From UBA10348 sp002469915 (GTDB lineage: Bacteria; Bacteroidota; Rhodothermia; Rhodothermales; UBA10348): a DNA stretch of 11,929 nucleotides. The position numbers were made by a program, and so were the translations under genes. The notes under the pieces were generated by a model. The model was not told the DNA's origin and did not search any database. It saw nothing but the letters and a program-made list of their open reading frames with translations. Of this stretch, positions 1-6,218 are shown piece by piece. Location: the NCBI GenBank assembly GCA_029249345.1, contig JAQWHM010000024.1, positions 1-11,929 of the forward strand, in the 5' to 3' direction. Every line of letters begins with the position of its first letter. The first letter of the stretch is position 1.

Positions 1-38
1 CGGGGCAGGATCCAAAAGGATCCTGCCCCGACTTTTTT
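1..38 (+). terminator. Intrinsic terminator of an upstream plus-strand gene
   Basis: Bases 1-13 and 18-30 form a perfect 13-bp GC-rich stem with an AAAA loop, followed by a run of six T at 33-38. This is a textbook rho-independent terminator on the plus strand, so a plus-strand transcript should enter from the left. The minus-strand regulator gene ends at 70, so transcription converges here and the same hairpin may also stop that transcript. Whether a T-run follows on the minus strand cannot be seen because the window ends. Confidence 0.9.
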
Positions 39-69
39 GTATCAATAAGGTGTATTCAAGGATGGCCAA

Positions 70-528
70 CTACTTGGTTGGTTCAGTCCATTCTCCAGTG
101 GCTCGCAACCGGAATCCGCCCGAGCGAAGTTCGGCGCCCAAATCAATAAGAGATTTTCCGCCAAACATGGTCTCAATCTGCATTCTGGATCGTGCCCAGT
201 GCTCATGTAAAGGACACGGGTGTCCTTCTCCACATTCTGGCAAACCAAGGACGCACTTGGTGAACAGATCGTCTCCCTCAAGTGCTACCAAAATATCCTT
301 AACCGCAATAGAACGCGCCTCGCACCTTAGACGCACACCGCCATTAGGTCCTCGATAGGAATCAACGAGTTCTGCTCGGGTGAGTTGCTGGAATATTTTG
401 GTCAGAAAGTGAAAAGAGATGTCTAAATCCTTACTAATCCGCTTGACAGGCAGATAGACATCGCCGCCGACGCCAGCAAGGTGCAGCATTGCGCGGATAC
501 CGTATTCAGAAGTTTTGGAAAGAAGCAT
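70..528 (-). CDS. Rrf2-family transcriptional regulator, IscR-like Fe-S sensor
   Basis: The 152-residue protein has the Rrf2 layout: an N-terminal winged helix beginning MLLSKTSEYGIRAM, the family's recognition-wing sequence around YRGPNGGVRL (58-67), a dimerisation helix, and a cysteine cluster. Cys92, Cys99 and Cys105 match in position the three cluster-binding cysteines of IscR and NsrR. His108 lies three residues after Cys105, as His107 does after Cys104 in E. coli IscR. An iron-sulfur cofactor, probably [2Fe-2S], is therefore likely, making it a sensor of cluster status, oxidants or nitric oxide. The first spacing is CX6C instead of the usual CX5C. A fourth Cys (69) lies outside the cluster. 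Length is typical of the family. The start at 528 is the standard family start; no good ribosome-binding site precedes it. No isc or suf genes are visible nearby, so the regulon cannot be named. Confidence 0.88.
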   Translation of the reverse strand: MLLSKTSEYGIRAMLHLAGVGGDVYLPVKRISKDLDISFHFLTKIFQQLTRAELVDSYRGPNGGVRLRCEARSIAVKDILVALEGDDLFTKCVLGLPECGEGHPCPLHEHWARSRMQIETMFGGKSLIDLGAELRSGGFRLRATGEWTEPTK

Positions 529-540
529 AATATTATGAGG

Positions 541-551
541 TTGAGTCTCAA
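541..551. promoter_or_regulatory. Small palindrome upstream of the Rrf2 gene, possible operator
   Basis: TTGAGTCTCAA is a perfect 5-1-5 inverted repeat 12 bases before the regulator's start codon. Rrf2 regulators often bind symmetric sites in their own promoter, so autoregulation is possible. On the minus strand, TTGTGT and CATAAT separated by 17 bases flank the palindrome and could be -35/-10 boxes. That promoter would give an almost leaderless mRNA, so both assignments are weak. Confidence 0.3.
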
Positions 552-676
552 TCTACACAAAAAAAGATATAAATGTCTTAAAACAGTTAATCTCTCACCA
601 GAAGATTCGTCGTAATACTGAATAGAGGCAGCTGTAACGTTCTTCTCGGGCTTCCGTAATTAAGATATCGATCCAT

Positions 677-682
677 TATAAA
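677..682 (+). promoter_or_regulatory. Possible -10 box of the pyk leader or a small RNA
   Basis: TATAAA here would start transcription near 689, on the palindrome GGACGTCC (688-695) and about 60 bases before the terminator hairpin. The best -35 candidate, TTCCGT at 652-657, is 19 bases upstream and poor. The call rests on a single hexamer and on the need for a plus-strand transcript to reach the terminator. Confidence 0.2.
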
Positions 683-732
683 GACCAGGACGTCCGCTCT
701 AGTGAAATGATGTGTGGCTACTGAGAATCCAG

Positions 733-751
733 AAGAGAGAAGATGTCTCTT
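733..751 (+). promoter_or_regulatory. Small hairpin abutting the terminator, ATG in its loop
   Basis: AAGAGA (733-738) pairs with TCTCTT (746-751) across a 7-base loop that ends in ATG (743-745). The stem ends exactly where the terminator stem begins (752), so the two hairpins would stack in tandem. The ATG opens a 27-codon frame running through the terminator. This could be part of an attenuator or the 3' end of a small RNA. Confidence 0.35.
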
Positions 752-787
752 AACCCTTGCAGATGTAGTGCTCTGCAAGGGTTTTTT
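752..787 (+). terminator. Intrinsic terminator with no recognised gene upstream
   Basis: Bases 752-763 and 772-783 form a perfect 12-bp stem with an 8-base loop, and a run of six T spans 782-787. The T-run lies only on the plus-strand exit side, so it terminates plus-strand RNA. The nearest plus-strand gene before it is outside the window, past the terminator at 1-38, and the regulator at 70-528 is on the other strand. The transcript ended here is therefore either a non-coding RNA starting in 529-750 or a prematurely stopped pyk leader. Confidence 0.85.
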
Positions 788-927
788 GTAGATACAGACC
801 CAGATCAGGCTTCTCACTACGCTTGATGTTGACTTTGGAGGCTTGTAAACCTGTTCTCTCCTTACCGTCCGGGAGGGGCAAAATGGCTAAGCTCATCGAT
901 GGATCAATCCTTAGGAGGTAGACCACG

Positions 928-990
928 ATGGTACAGTCTACTAACCTGATTATGTCTATGGACGGCTCCTTCAGGGTACATGTGTTCTGA
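928..990 (+). CDS. Possible 20-residue leader peptide with consensus ribosome site
   Basis: The frame begins MVQSTNLIMS and ends in VHVF. AGGAGG at 913-918 lies nine bases before its ATG, the strongest Shine-Dalgarno match I see in the window, whereas the large genes here largely lack one. The ATG lies in the 12-base loop of a hairpin formed by GTAGAC (918-923) and GTCTAC (936-941). No homologue is known to me. It may be a regulatory leader peptide or a chance frame after a purine-rich stretch. Confidence 0.22.
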   Translation: MVQSTNLIMSMDGSFRVHVF

Positions 991-1118
991 AAAAGGGGGC
1001 TGAACGTGTGTCGTACGCCGGTGAATGGTCGTTTTAAGTAGACCAAGCGATAAATCAATAAATGGAATCAGCTAAAAACGGTAACTTTAGGTGTTGTCAG
1101 TCCATCAAACTCATCTTC

Positions 1119-2537
1119 ATGCTTCGAAGAACCAAAATAATTTGTACGCTAGGCCCTGCTTCCGACGACGAGGAAACGATCCGCCGCCTGATTAGAGCCG
1201 GTATGGATGTTGCGAGACTAAACTTCTCGCACGGCTCCCACGAGTATCACGCCGGTTTAGTCCGAGCGGTTCGAAACGCCTCCAAGCTGGAAAAAAAGCA
1301 GGTTGCTATTTTGCAGGATCTGCAAGGACCTAAGCTCCGTGTTGGAGTCATGAAGGACGGCGGGGTAGAGTTGGTAAAGGGACAGGAGTTGGTCATTTCT
1401 GCAAAAGAGATCCCTTTTGGATCATCAAAAATGATCTTTGTTAATTATCCCACGCTGTGCGAAGATGTCAAAATTGGAGGGGAAATACTGCTGGATGACG
1501 GCCATTTGGAGTTGGTCGTAACAAGAATCGAAGGCCGAGACGTAGTGACGAAGGTTACAGTGGGCGGTGAGTTGAAATCTAAGAAGGGTGTCAATCTACC
1601 TAACATCAGAACGACCACCCCAGCACTGACTCCTAAAGACCTGGAAGATCTACAGTTTGGACTCGACCATAAGGTCGATATTATTGCCCTTTCGTTCGTT
1701 CGGGAATCCTCCGATGTCCAACAGCTCGTTGATCGCATGAAGGATGTGGGGCACAGTCCGGCCATAATTGCAAAGATTGAAAAACCCGAAGCGTTAGATT
1801 GTTTAGATGAGATCATAGAGATTTCGGACGGTATCATGGTCGCGCGTGGTGACCTTGGAATAGAAATGCGCCTTTCGAAGGTGCCGGGAGCGCAAAAACA
1901 GATTATTAAAAAGTCTCGTTTGGCATCGAGGCCAGTTATTACTGCGACCCAGATGCTGGAGTCGATGATAGATAATCCTCGACCCACTCGTGCTGAAGTG
2001 AGCGACGTCGCTAATGCCGTAATTGACGGTAGTGACGCAGTCATGTTATCTGGAGAAACAGCCATTGGAAACCATCCAATTAGAGTTGTGGAGGTCATGT
2101 CTCGAGTAATCTTGGAGGCTGAAACGATCTTCTTTGAGAACACGTCTCCTCATATCGTTGCTTCTGCGGACCCAACTATTACAGACGCAATTTCTCGGTC
2201 GGCCTTTTATTTGGCGCACGAGGTTCATGCTAGAGCCATTGTGTGCTTAACTGCGTCAGGTTCAACGGCTCGCGCGATTTCCCGCCATAGGCCACACGTT
2301 CCCCTTTATGCGTTTACAGATGACGAGCGAGTTGTAGGGCAATTAGCGCTCTCATGGGGAACAAAAGGATTTTTTATTCCTTTCCAATCCGACACGGATC
2401 AGGGTATTGCTCTGGTGCATGATGTGTTGAAAAGAGAAGGACTTGCCGATTCCGGTGATACGGTTGTGATAACTGCCGGAATGCCTCTCCCAAAACACGG
2501 CCGGACCAATATGGTCCACGTATCTACTCTCACTTAA
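1119..2537 (+). CDS. pyk: Pyruvate kinase
   Basis: This enzyme transfers phosphate from phosphoenolpyruvate to ADP, the last step of glycolysis, in the cytoplasm. Starting at 1119 gives 472 residues, close to the 470 of E. coli PykF, and begins MLRRTKIICTLGP like other family members. An in-frame ATG at 1062 would add 19 unconserved residues, so I prefer 1119. The pyruvate kinase signature holds catalytic Lys219 and metal ligand Glu221 (AKIEKPEA); the second metal ligand is Asp245 in ARGDLG, each one residue off the E. coli numbering. NPRPTRAEVSDVANAV and SGETAIGNHP are the usual core motifs, and the C-terminal domain is complete. Glu84 appears to align with the glutamate linked to potassium dependence. 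No Shine-Dalgarno sequence precedes the start. No terminator is visible before the next gene, 75 bases on, so the two may share an mRNA. Confidence 0.95.
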   Translation: MLRRTKIICTLGPASDDEETIRRLIRAGMDVARLNFSHGSHEYHAGLVRAVRNASKLEKKQVAILQDLQGPKLRVGVMKDGGVELVKGQELVISAKEIPFGSSKMIFVNYPTLCEDVKIGGEILLDDGHLELVVTRIEGRDVVTKVTVGGELKSKKGVNLPNIRTTTPALTPKDLEDLQFGLDHKVDIIALSFVRESSDVQQLVDRMKDVGHSPAIIAKIEKPEALDCLDEIIEISDGIMVARGDLGIEMRLSKVPGAQKQIIKKSRLASRPVITATQMLESMIDNPRPTRAEVSDVANAVIDGSDAVMLSGETAIGNHPIRVVEVMSRVILEAETIFFENTSPHIVASADPTITDAISRSAFYLAHEVHARAIVCLTASGSTARAISRHRPHVPLYAFTDDERVVGQLALSWGTKGFFIPFQSDTDQGIALVHDVLKREGLADSGDTVVITAGMPLPKHGRTNMVHVSTLT

Positions 2538-2612
2538 GCGTCAACCGTTCAGCCTCACCGATACTGCTAATTTTCACTTTTTGGCGGGATTTCCCGACTG
2601 ACGTACCCAATT

Positions 2613-5600
2613 ATGCGTCTTTTCGCTGAACGTAATTTTTTGTTCAAAAGACCACGTCGTGCACTCACGTCTGTGGTTCTCGTATTGCTCGTTTTTACGG
2701 GCTGCAAAACGCCCGACTTTATAGGCCGGCGCTACGACAATTTCACGGCCTACTACAATACGTTCTACAATGCAGAACGGGTCTTTGAAACCGGCTATGA
2801 CAATCTAAGTCGGACGTCTCAACCCATAGACCGTCTTCACTTCTTGCCCTTGTTCCCTCGGACTACTGGAGCGGGATCGCGAGATTTTGAAAATGCGGTG
2901 CTCAAAAGTGCCAACTTGTTGCGTGAGCACCCAGACTCAAAGTGGGTAGATGATGCCCTGCTTCTGATCGGAAAGTCGTATTACTTTCAGGAAAACTTTG
3001 TTGGTGCCACTCAGAAATTTAGGGAGGTAGCTGAGCTGGGATCTGAACTGGAGTCCGAGGGGCGATTCTGGCTTGCACGTGCGTTGACCACCAGCGGGGC
3101 GTATGAAGAAGCCGAAGAAGAGTTGTCCCTGGCATCGCTCGGTGAAGATGTACCCCGGAAATGGCTGAGTCAGTTTGGACTGTTATTGGGTGAGTTGAAG
3201 GTCAAGCAGCAGGCTTGGCAGGAAGCCGCTGATTTCTTGGAATCATCCATCCCCCGGGTGAAAGACAAGGAGTTAGCTGGTCGGTCTCAATTTTTGTTGG
3301 GGCAGGTATTGGAGCAGATAGGAGAATATGCAAGTTCGGTAGAGGCGTTCGAACGAGTGAGTCGGTTTACACCTTCGTATGAACTTGATTATGCCGCCCG
3401 ATATAGTGCTGTCCGGATTGAAGGTCGATATTTGGACCCGCAACGCGCGCTTTCACAGCTAAAGCGTATGGAACGCGACGACAAGAATTTCTCTAACCTA
3501 TCCGAACTTCAACTGCTGAAAGCGCGAATCTGGCAGGATAATGGTCGCGATACCGATGCTTTCGATCTTTACGATAGACTTCTTTACGAACCGACATCGG
3601 TAGGTGGTAGCTCGGCATCGACTCTAGCTGGACGTATTCATTATGCTCTGGGAGAACTCTATCGGGATATTGACGAAGATTTTGTCATGGCTTCGGCGCA
3701 TTTTGATTCAGCTGCAGGTCGAATTTCATCCTCTGGAACAGCTCGAACTCGGATGGGGGGATCCAGCTCAACGTCGGCATCAGGACTACAGTATGCTCCG
3801 GAGGCCATTACTGACGCAGACGATCTCAAGGTCAGTTTCTCACAGTTTGCTCGCATATTTAAGGATTTGGCCCGGTATGACTCGCTACTCTGGTTAGGAA
3901 AATTGCCCGATGCTGAGTTTGATGAGAAAATTCTTGAGTTCAGAAAGTTGCGCGCTGAGGAACTGGCCGAGCAGCAGCGTGAGTTAGAGGAAAGGCAGCG
4001 CGAACAGGCATTCAGGAACACGGGCGGAGCGGCAGATCAGTTTCAGAATAGGGGATTGCCTGAGGGTAAAATCGTTCCCGGCGTCAACGATTTAGAAGGC
4101 TCCGTAGATGGTTTTTTGTTTCATAAGAGCCCAGTTCGGATTCAGGAAAATCTGCTTGCGTTTCAAGATGTTTGGGGGGAACGGCCACTGGCTCCCAATT
4201 GGCGTCGTATTGCGGCCCTTTCTAACATCTCGAATAATGATTCGCGTGAAAGCGACACGGAGCTAGAAAATGAATTAGAGCAATTCTCCCAAGACATCTT
4301 GCCCGAAATTGATGTATCGGCAATTCCTCGAGATTCGACCAAACAAGTCGAAATGGAGTCGATGCGAGCCATTTCTAGGTACGAGATTGGAAACACATTA
4401 TTTCTTGCCATGGCTTTGCCGGACTCTGCAGCTGTATGGTACCGGATGGTGATAGACGATGATGAAGAAGAACCCGTTGCTCAGCGAGCGCTGTATGCGT
4501 TGGCAGAAGTTCATCGCGCCCTAGGTGATTCGGTGTCCTCCAACTTGCTTTACGAAGACATTGTCGAACGTTTTCCTGAGTCTGATTTCTCTGCTGAAGT
4601 TCGAGAGCGATTAGGGATGGACCCTATTGAGGTTGCCATTACGGACTCTTCCCAATTAGCGATAATGGACTATGAGGCGGCTTACTCATCACTATCGGTT
4701 GATAATCGAGAAGAGGGTATTAATCGCTTACTGGCTGTCGCTGTAGACTGGCAGGAGTATGACGAGAGTCTTCGAGCCATCTTGGCAGCGGCGGATTTAC
4801 ATATGCAGTGGGCAGGTTCGGACTCTTTAGCCATTTTCTCCGAGATTCCAATGACGCTGGATACAGAGCGCCTCTCGCAGTTGTGGCCCGATAAATTTGG
4901 GTTCACAGAAGAGGCGGTTCAGGACACCTCTGCTATGCTTGAACTCAATCCAGACCAACTCGAGCTCGTTCCTCCGGACTCTTCATTGGTTGAATCGATA
5001 ATGGATCTCGCTGTGGCTTCAGATTCATTGTCTGTGTCGGAGAATGCGGATTCCTTGCCTGCGGATTCTATATCTGCAACACGTGCCGAAGTCCCAGACT
5101 CATCAGGGGTTGATATGTCACTTCTTGATGGCGCGGAAATGAATGCTGATGAAGCCACATCCGCTGAAGCACCATTCGAGGCCGTTTTAGATCCGGATCC
5201 GCAAGAAGCTGACATGGCTATGGAAGAATCGGCAGTGACGGATTCCGTTCAGGTCATTCTAAGTGAATTTCGCGAACCATTCTTCGTCGAGGATCTGTAT
5301 CAGAAATTGGTAGATGACCACTTTTCCACCAGATTTGGTTTAGTGGCTAATCGGACGCTGAAAGCTCTCGTGGAAATGAGAACGCCTCCTGTTGATACAT
5401 CGGAAGTAGCTTCGGACTCATTGGATTTAGCCTTATCCATTCCGGATTCTACCGCAGGTGCGCTTTTAAGTGCATCCGACTCCACCTTGACAGCAGATGA
5501 GTTGGCACCCACGGATTCCTTGCTTGTAGATGCTCAGGTGGATTCGCTGAGAACCGATTTCCTCAAAAAGTTTGATCGTCAGGTGCCCGCGGCTCAATCC

Positions 5601-6092
5601 CCTGGTCAAGCAGGTGGCACCCAGTCAGATTCAACGGACGTACCAAAGTTTGCGATACCGGAAAAGGAAATGTCGGTAGTTGAAGACACAGTGGTCGCCT
5701 CCGAACCCGTTCAGGCTCCTCTTCCAACTCCAGAGGAGTATGAGGAAGAAGAAGAGGGGGAGGAAGTCAGAAGGTCATCTAATCTTAAGCCTTTACTGCC
5801 CACAGGCCGTCCTGATGAGGATGCGGTGGGATGGACCATGATGCTCGGAAATCATTTGCGAATGCAAGACGCTCAGATTCAATTGCGTGATCTTCGTACA
5901 CGCCTAGACTCGACCAATATTCCGCTTTATCTACTGACGAATGCTACGGGGGAGCGTTTCGAATTCATTGTAGGGTGGGGCTTGTTTGAAACCCGAGCTG
6001 AACGCGATGAAGCACAAATGAAATTTGATGCCATCTTGCCTCAGCAACGTAACTACTTGCACCTCATACCCACGACCTCTCGTAGGCCGTAG
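2613..6092 (+). CDS. PorW/SprE-like TPR lipoprotein with SPOR-like C-terminus
   Basis: A 1159-residue envelope protein. Residues 1-31 form a lipoprotein signal: arginines in the n-region, a hydrophobic stretch VVLVLLVF, then TGC with Cys31 as the lipidated residue. The sequence just after it (RRYDNFTAYYNTFYNAERVF) resembles the start of PorW/SprE, the TPR lipoprotein needed for type IX secretion and gliding in Bacteroidota. TPR-like helical repeats follow at about 95-360 and 589-670, with a Glu/Gln/Arg-rich coiled-coil segment near 430-470. Residues 770-1070 are an acidic Ser/Asp-rich linker with about twelve Asp-Ser pairs, interrupted by a helical segment (876-925), and ending in a glutamate run (about 1041-1051). 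Residues 1072-1153 look like a SPOR domain, which binds glycan strands lacking stem peptides. No other secretion genes are nearby. The TPR lipoprotein call is firm; the PorW/SprE assignment is from remembered resemblance. Confidence 0.72.
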   Translation: MRLFAERNFLFKRPRRALTSVVLVLLVFTGCKTPDFIGRRYDNFTAYYNTFYNAERVFETGYDNLSRTSQPIDRLHFLPLFPRTTGAGSRDFENAVLKSANLLREHPDSKWVDDALLLIGKSYYFQENFVGATQKFREVAELGSELESEGRFWLARALTTSGAYEEAEEELSLASLGEDVPRKWLSQFGLLLGELKVKQQAWQEAADFLESSIPRVKDKELAGRSQFLLGQVLEQIGEYASSVEAFERVSRFTPSYELDYAARYSAVRIEGRYLDPQRALSQLKRMERDDKNFSNLSELQLLKARIWQDNGRDTDAFDLYDRLLYEPTSVGGSSASTLAGRIHYALGELYRDIDEDFVMASAHFDSAAGRISSSGTARTRMGGSSSTSASGLQYAPEAITDADDLKVSFSQFARIFKDLARYDSLLWLGKLPDAEFDEKILEFRKLRAEELAEQQRELEERQREQAFRNTGGAADQFQNRGLPEGKIVPGVNDLEGSVDGFLFHKSPVRIQENLLAFQDVWGERPLAPNWRRIAALSNISNNDSRESDTELENELEQFSQDILPEIDVSAIPRDSTKQVEMESMRAISRYEIGNTLFLAMALPDSAAVWYRMVIDDDEEEPVAQRALYALAEVHRALGDSVSSNLLYEDIVERFPESDFSAEVRERLGMDPIEVAITDSSQLAIMDYEAAYSSLSVDNREEGINRLLAVAVDWQEYDESLRAILAAADLHMQWAGSDSLAIFSEIPMTLDTERLSQLWPDKFGFTEEAVQDTSAMLELNPDQLELVPPDSSLVESIMDLAVASDSLSVSENADSLPADSISATRAEVPDSSGVDMSLLDGAEMNADEATSAEAPFEAVLDPDPQEADMAMEESAVTDSVQVILSEFREPFFVEDLYQKLVDDHFSTRFGLVANRTLKALVEMRTPPVDTSEVASDSLDLALSIPDSTAGALLSASDSTLTADELAPTDSLLVDAQVDSLRTDFLKKFDRQVPAAQSPGQAGGTQSDSTDVPKFAIPEKEMSVVEDTVVASEPVQAPLPTPEEYEEEEEGEEVRRSSNLKPLLPTGRPDEDAVGWTMMLGNHLRMQDAQIQLRDLRTRLDSTNIPLYLLTNATGERFEFIVGWGLFETRAERDEAQMKFDAILPQQRNYLHLIPTTSRRP
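5826..6071 (+). other. SPOR-like domain coding segment
   Basis: Residues 1072-1153 show the two-fold beta-alpha-beta pattern of SPOR: a strand WTMMLGN, a helix with MQDAQIQLRDLRTRL, a strand PLYLL, a turn with TGERF, a strand FIVGWGLF followed by the helix ETRAERDEAQMKF, and a last strand NYLHLI. This mirrors the usual pattern of a first strand ending in Gly plus a small residue, a helix with Ala and Leu, and the second-half RVGPF-Ala/Glu helix. SPOR domains bind denuded peptidoglycan, often at division sites. The position at the extreme C-terminus after a long linker is typical. Confidence 0.68.
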
Positions 6093-6218
6093 TCCGAAAC
6101 CCGCTCGGCGGAACCATTGCCGGTTCGGTTTGTACGGTCCGATCCCCTATAAAAGAGCTTCGCACCCTTGTTTATGAAGGGGTGATTCTCTTTATCACGT
6201 CTCCTTTCTCCGTGGAAA
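6093..6218 (+). promoter_or_regulatory. Gap before ftsH: weak hairpins and possible promoter
   Basis: The 126 bases contain GAACC (6111-6115) facing GGTTC (6122-6126), a weak stem with only three T soon after. TATAAA lies at 6148-6153 without a convincing -35 box. CACCCTT (6163-6169) pairs with AAGGGGTG (6177-6184) with one bulged base. A terminator for the lipoprotein gene and a promoter for ftsH may both sit here, but neither is strong enough to assign firmly. Confidence 0.25.

Larger units (their letters stand above)
743..1041 (+). other. Chain of mini-ORFs in the pyk leader
   Basis: Four short frames follow each other closely: 743-826 (27 codons before the stop), 826-921 (31 codons), 928-990 (20 codons) and 1006-1041 (11 codons, GTG start). 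The first two share the TGATG junction at 824-828, a classic coupling arrangement. The second also has an internal ATG at 883, four bases after GGGAGGGG, and ends in AGG AGG TAG. The fourth starts six bases after GGGGG (995-999). None resembles a known peptide. Short frames arise by chance, so only their order and ribosome-binding sites suggest function, for example leader peptides upstream of pyk. Confidence 0.25.
529..1118. other. 590-base intergenic region with RNA structure and mini-ORFs
   Basis: No protein family is recognisable on either strand between the Rrf2 gene and pyk. The minus-strand reading frames at 587-817 and 750-1058 overlap each other, resemble nothing known to me, and cross a plus-strand terminator. 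What can be seen is a TATAAA box (677-682), an 8-bp palindrome GGACGTCC (688-695), a small hairpin (733-751), a strong terminator hairpin (752-787), and short plus-strand frames from 743 to 1041. The region should carry the divergent promoters of the Rrf2 gene and pyk, and perhaps a small RNA of up to about 200 nt. I checked by eye for tRNA, tmRNA, RNase P RNA, SRP RNA and common riboswitch cores and found none. Confidence 0.6.

Noticed and set aside
50..358. Plus-strand frame opposite the Rrf2 gene
   Set aside because: It lies entirely antisense to a well-supported conserved regulator and resembles nothing; a shadow frame.
795..815. Thiamine-pyrophosphate riboswitch core on the minus strand (CCTGATCTGGGT)
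   Set aside because: Only this short piece matches; the CTGAGA element before it and the CCAGCG-GGGAA element after it are missing.
860..890. SRP RNA-like segment (GTCCGGGAGGGGC)
   Set aside because: It lacks the conserved GGAAG tetraloop region and the flanking helix of the SRP RNA; the purine stretch is better explained as a ribosome-binding site.
587..1058. Two overlapping minus-strand reading frames (587-817 and 750-1058) as genes
   Set aside because: No recognisable family, no ribosome-binding site, they overlap each other and run antisense across a clear plus-strand terminator; composition looks non-coding.
2585..2596. Terminator after pyk (CGGGA/TCCCG)
   Set aside because: The stem is 5 bp with a 2-base loop and no T-run follows, so it is not a convincing terminator.
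3643..4021. Extra genes inside the lipoprotein gene (frames at 3643-3897 plus and 3659-4021 minus)
   Set aside because: Both are contained within a continuous long coding frame with clear protein features and have no independent support.
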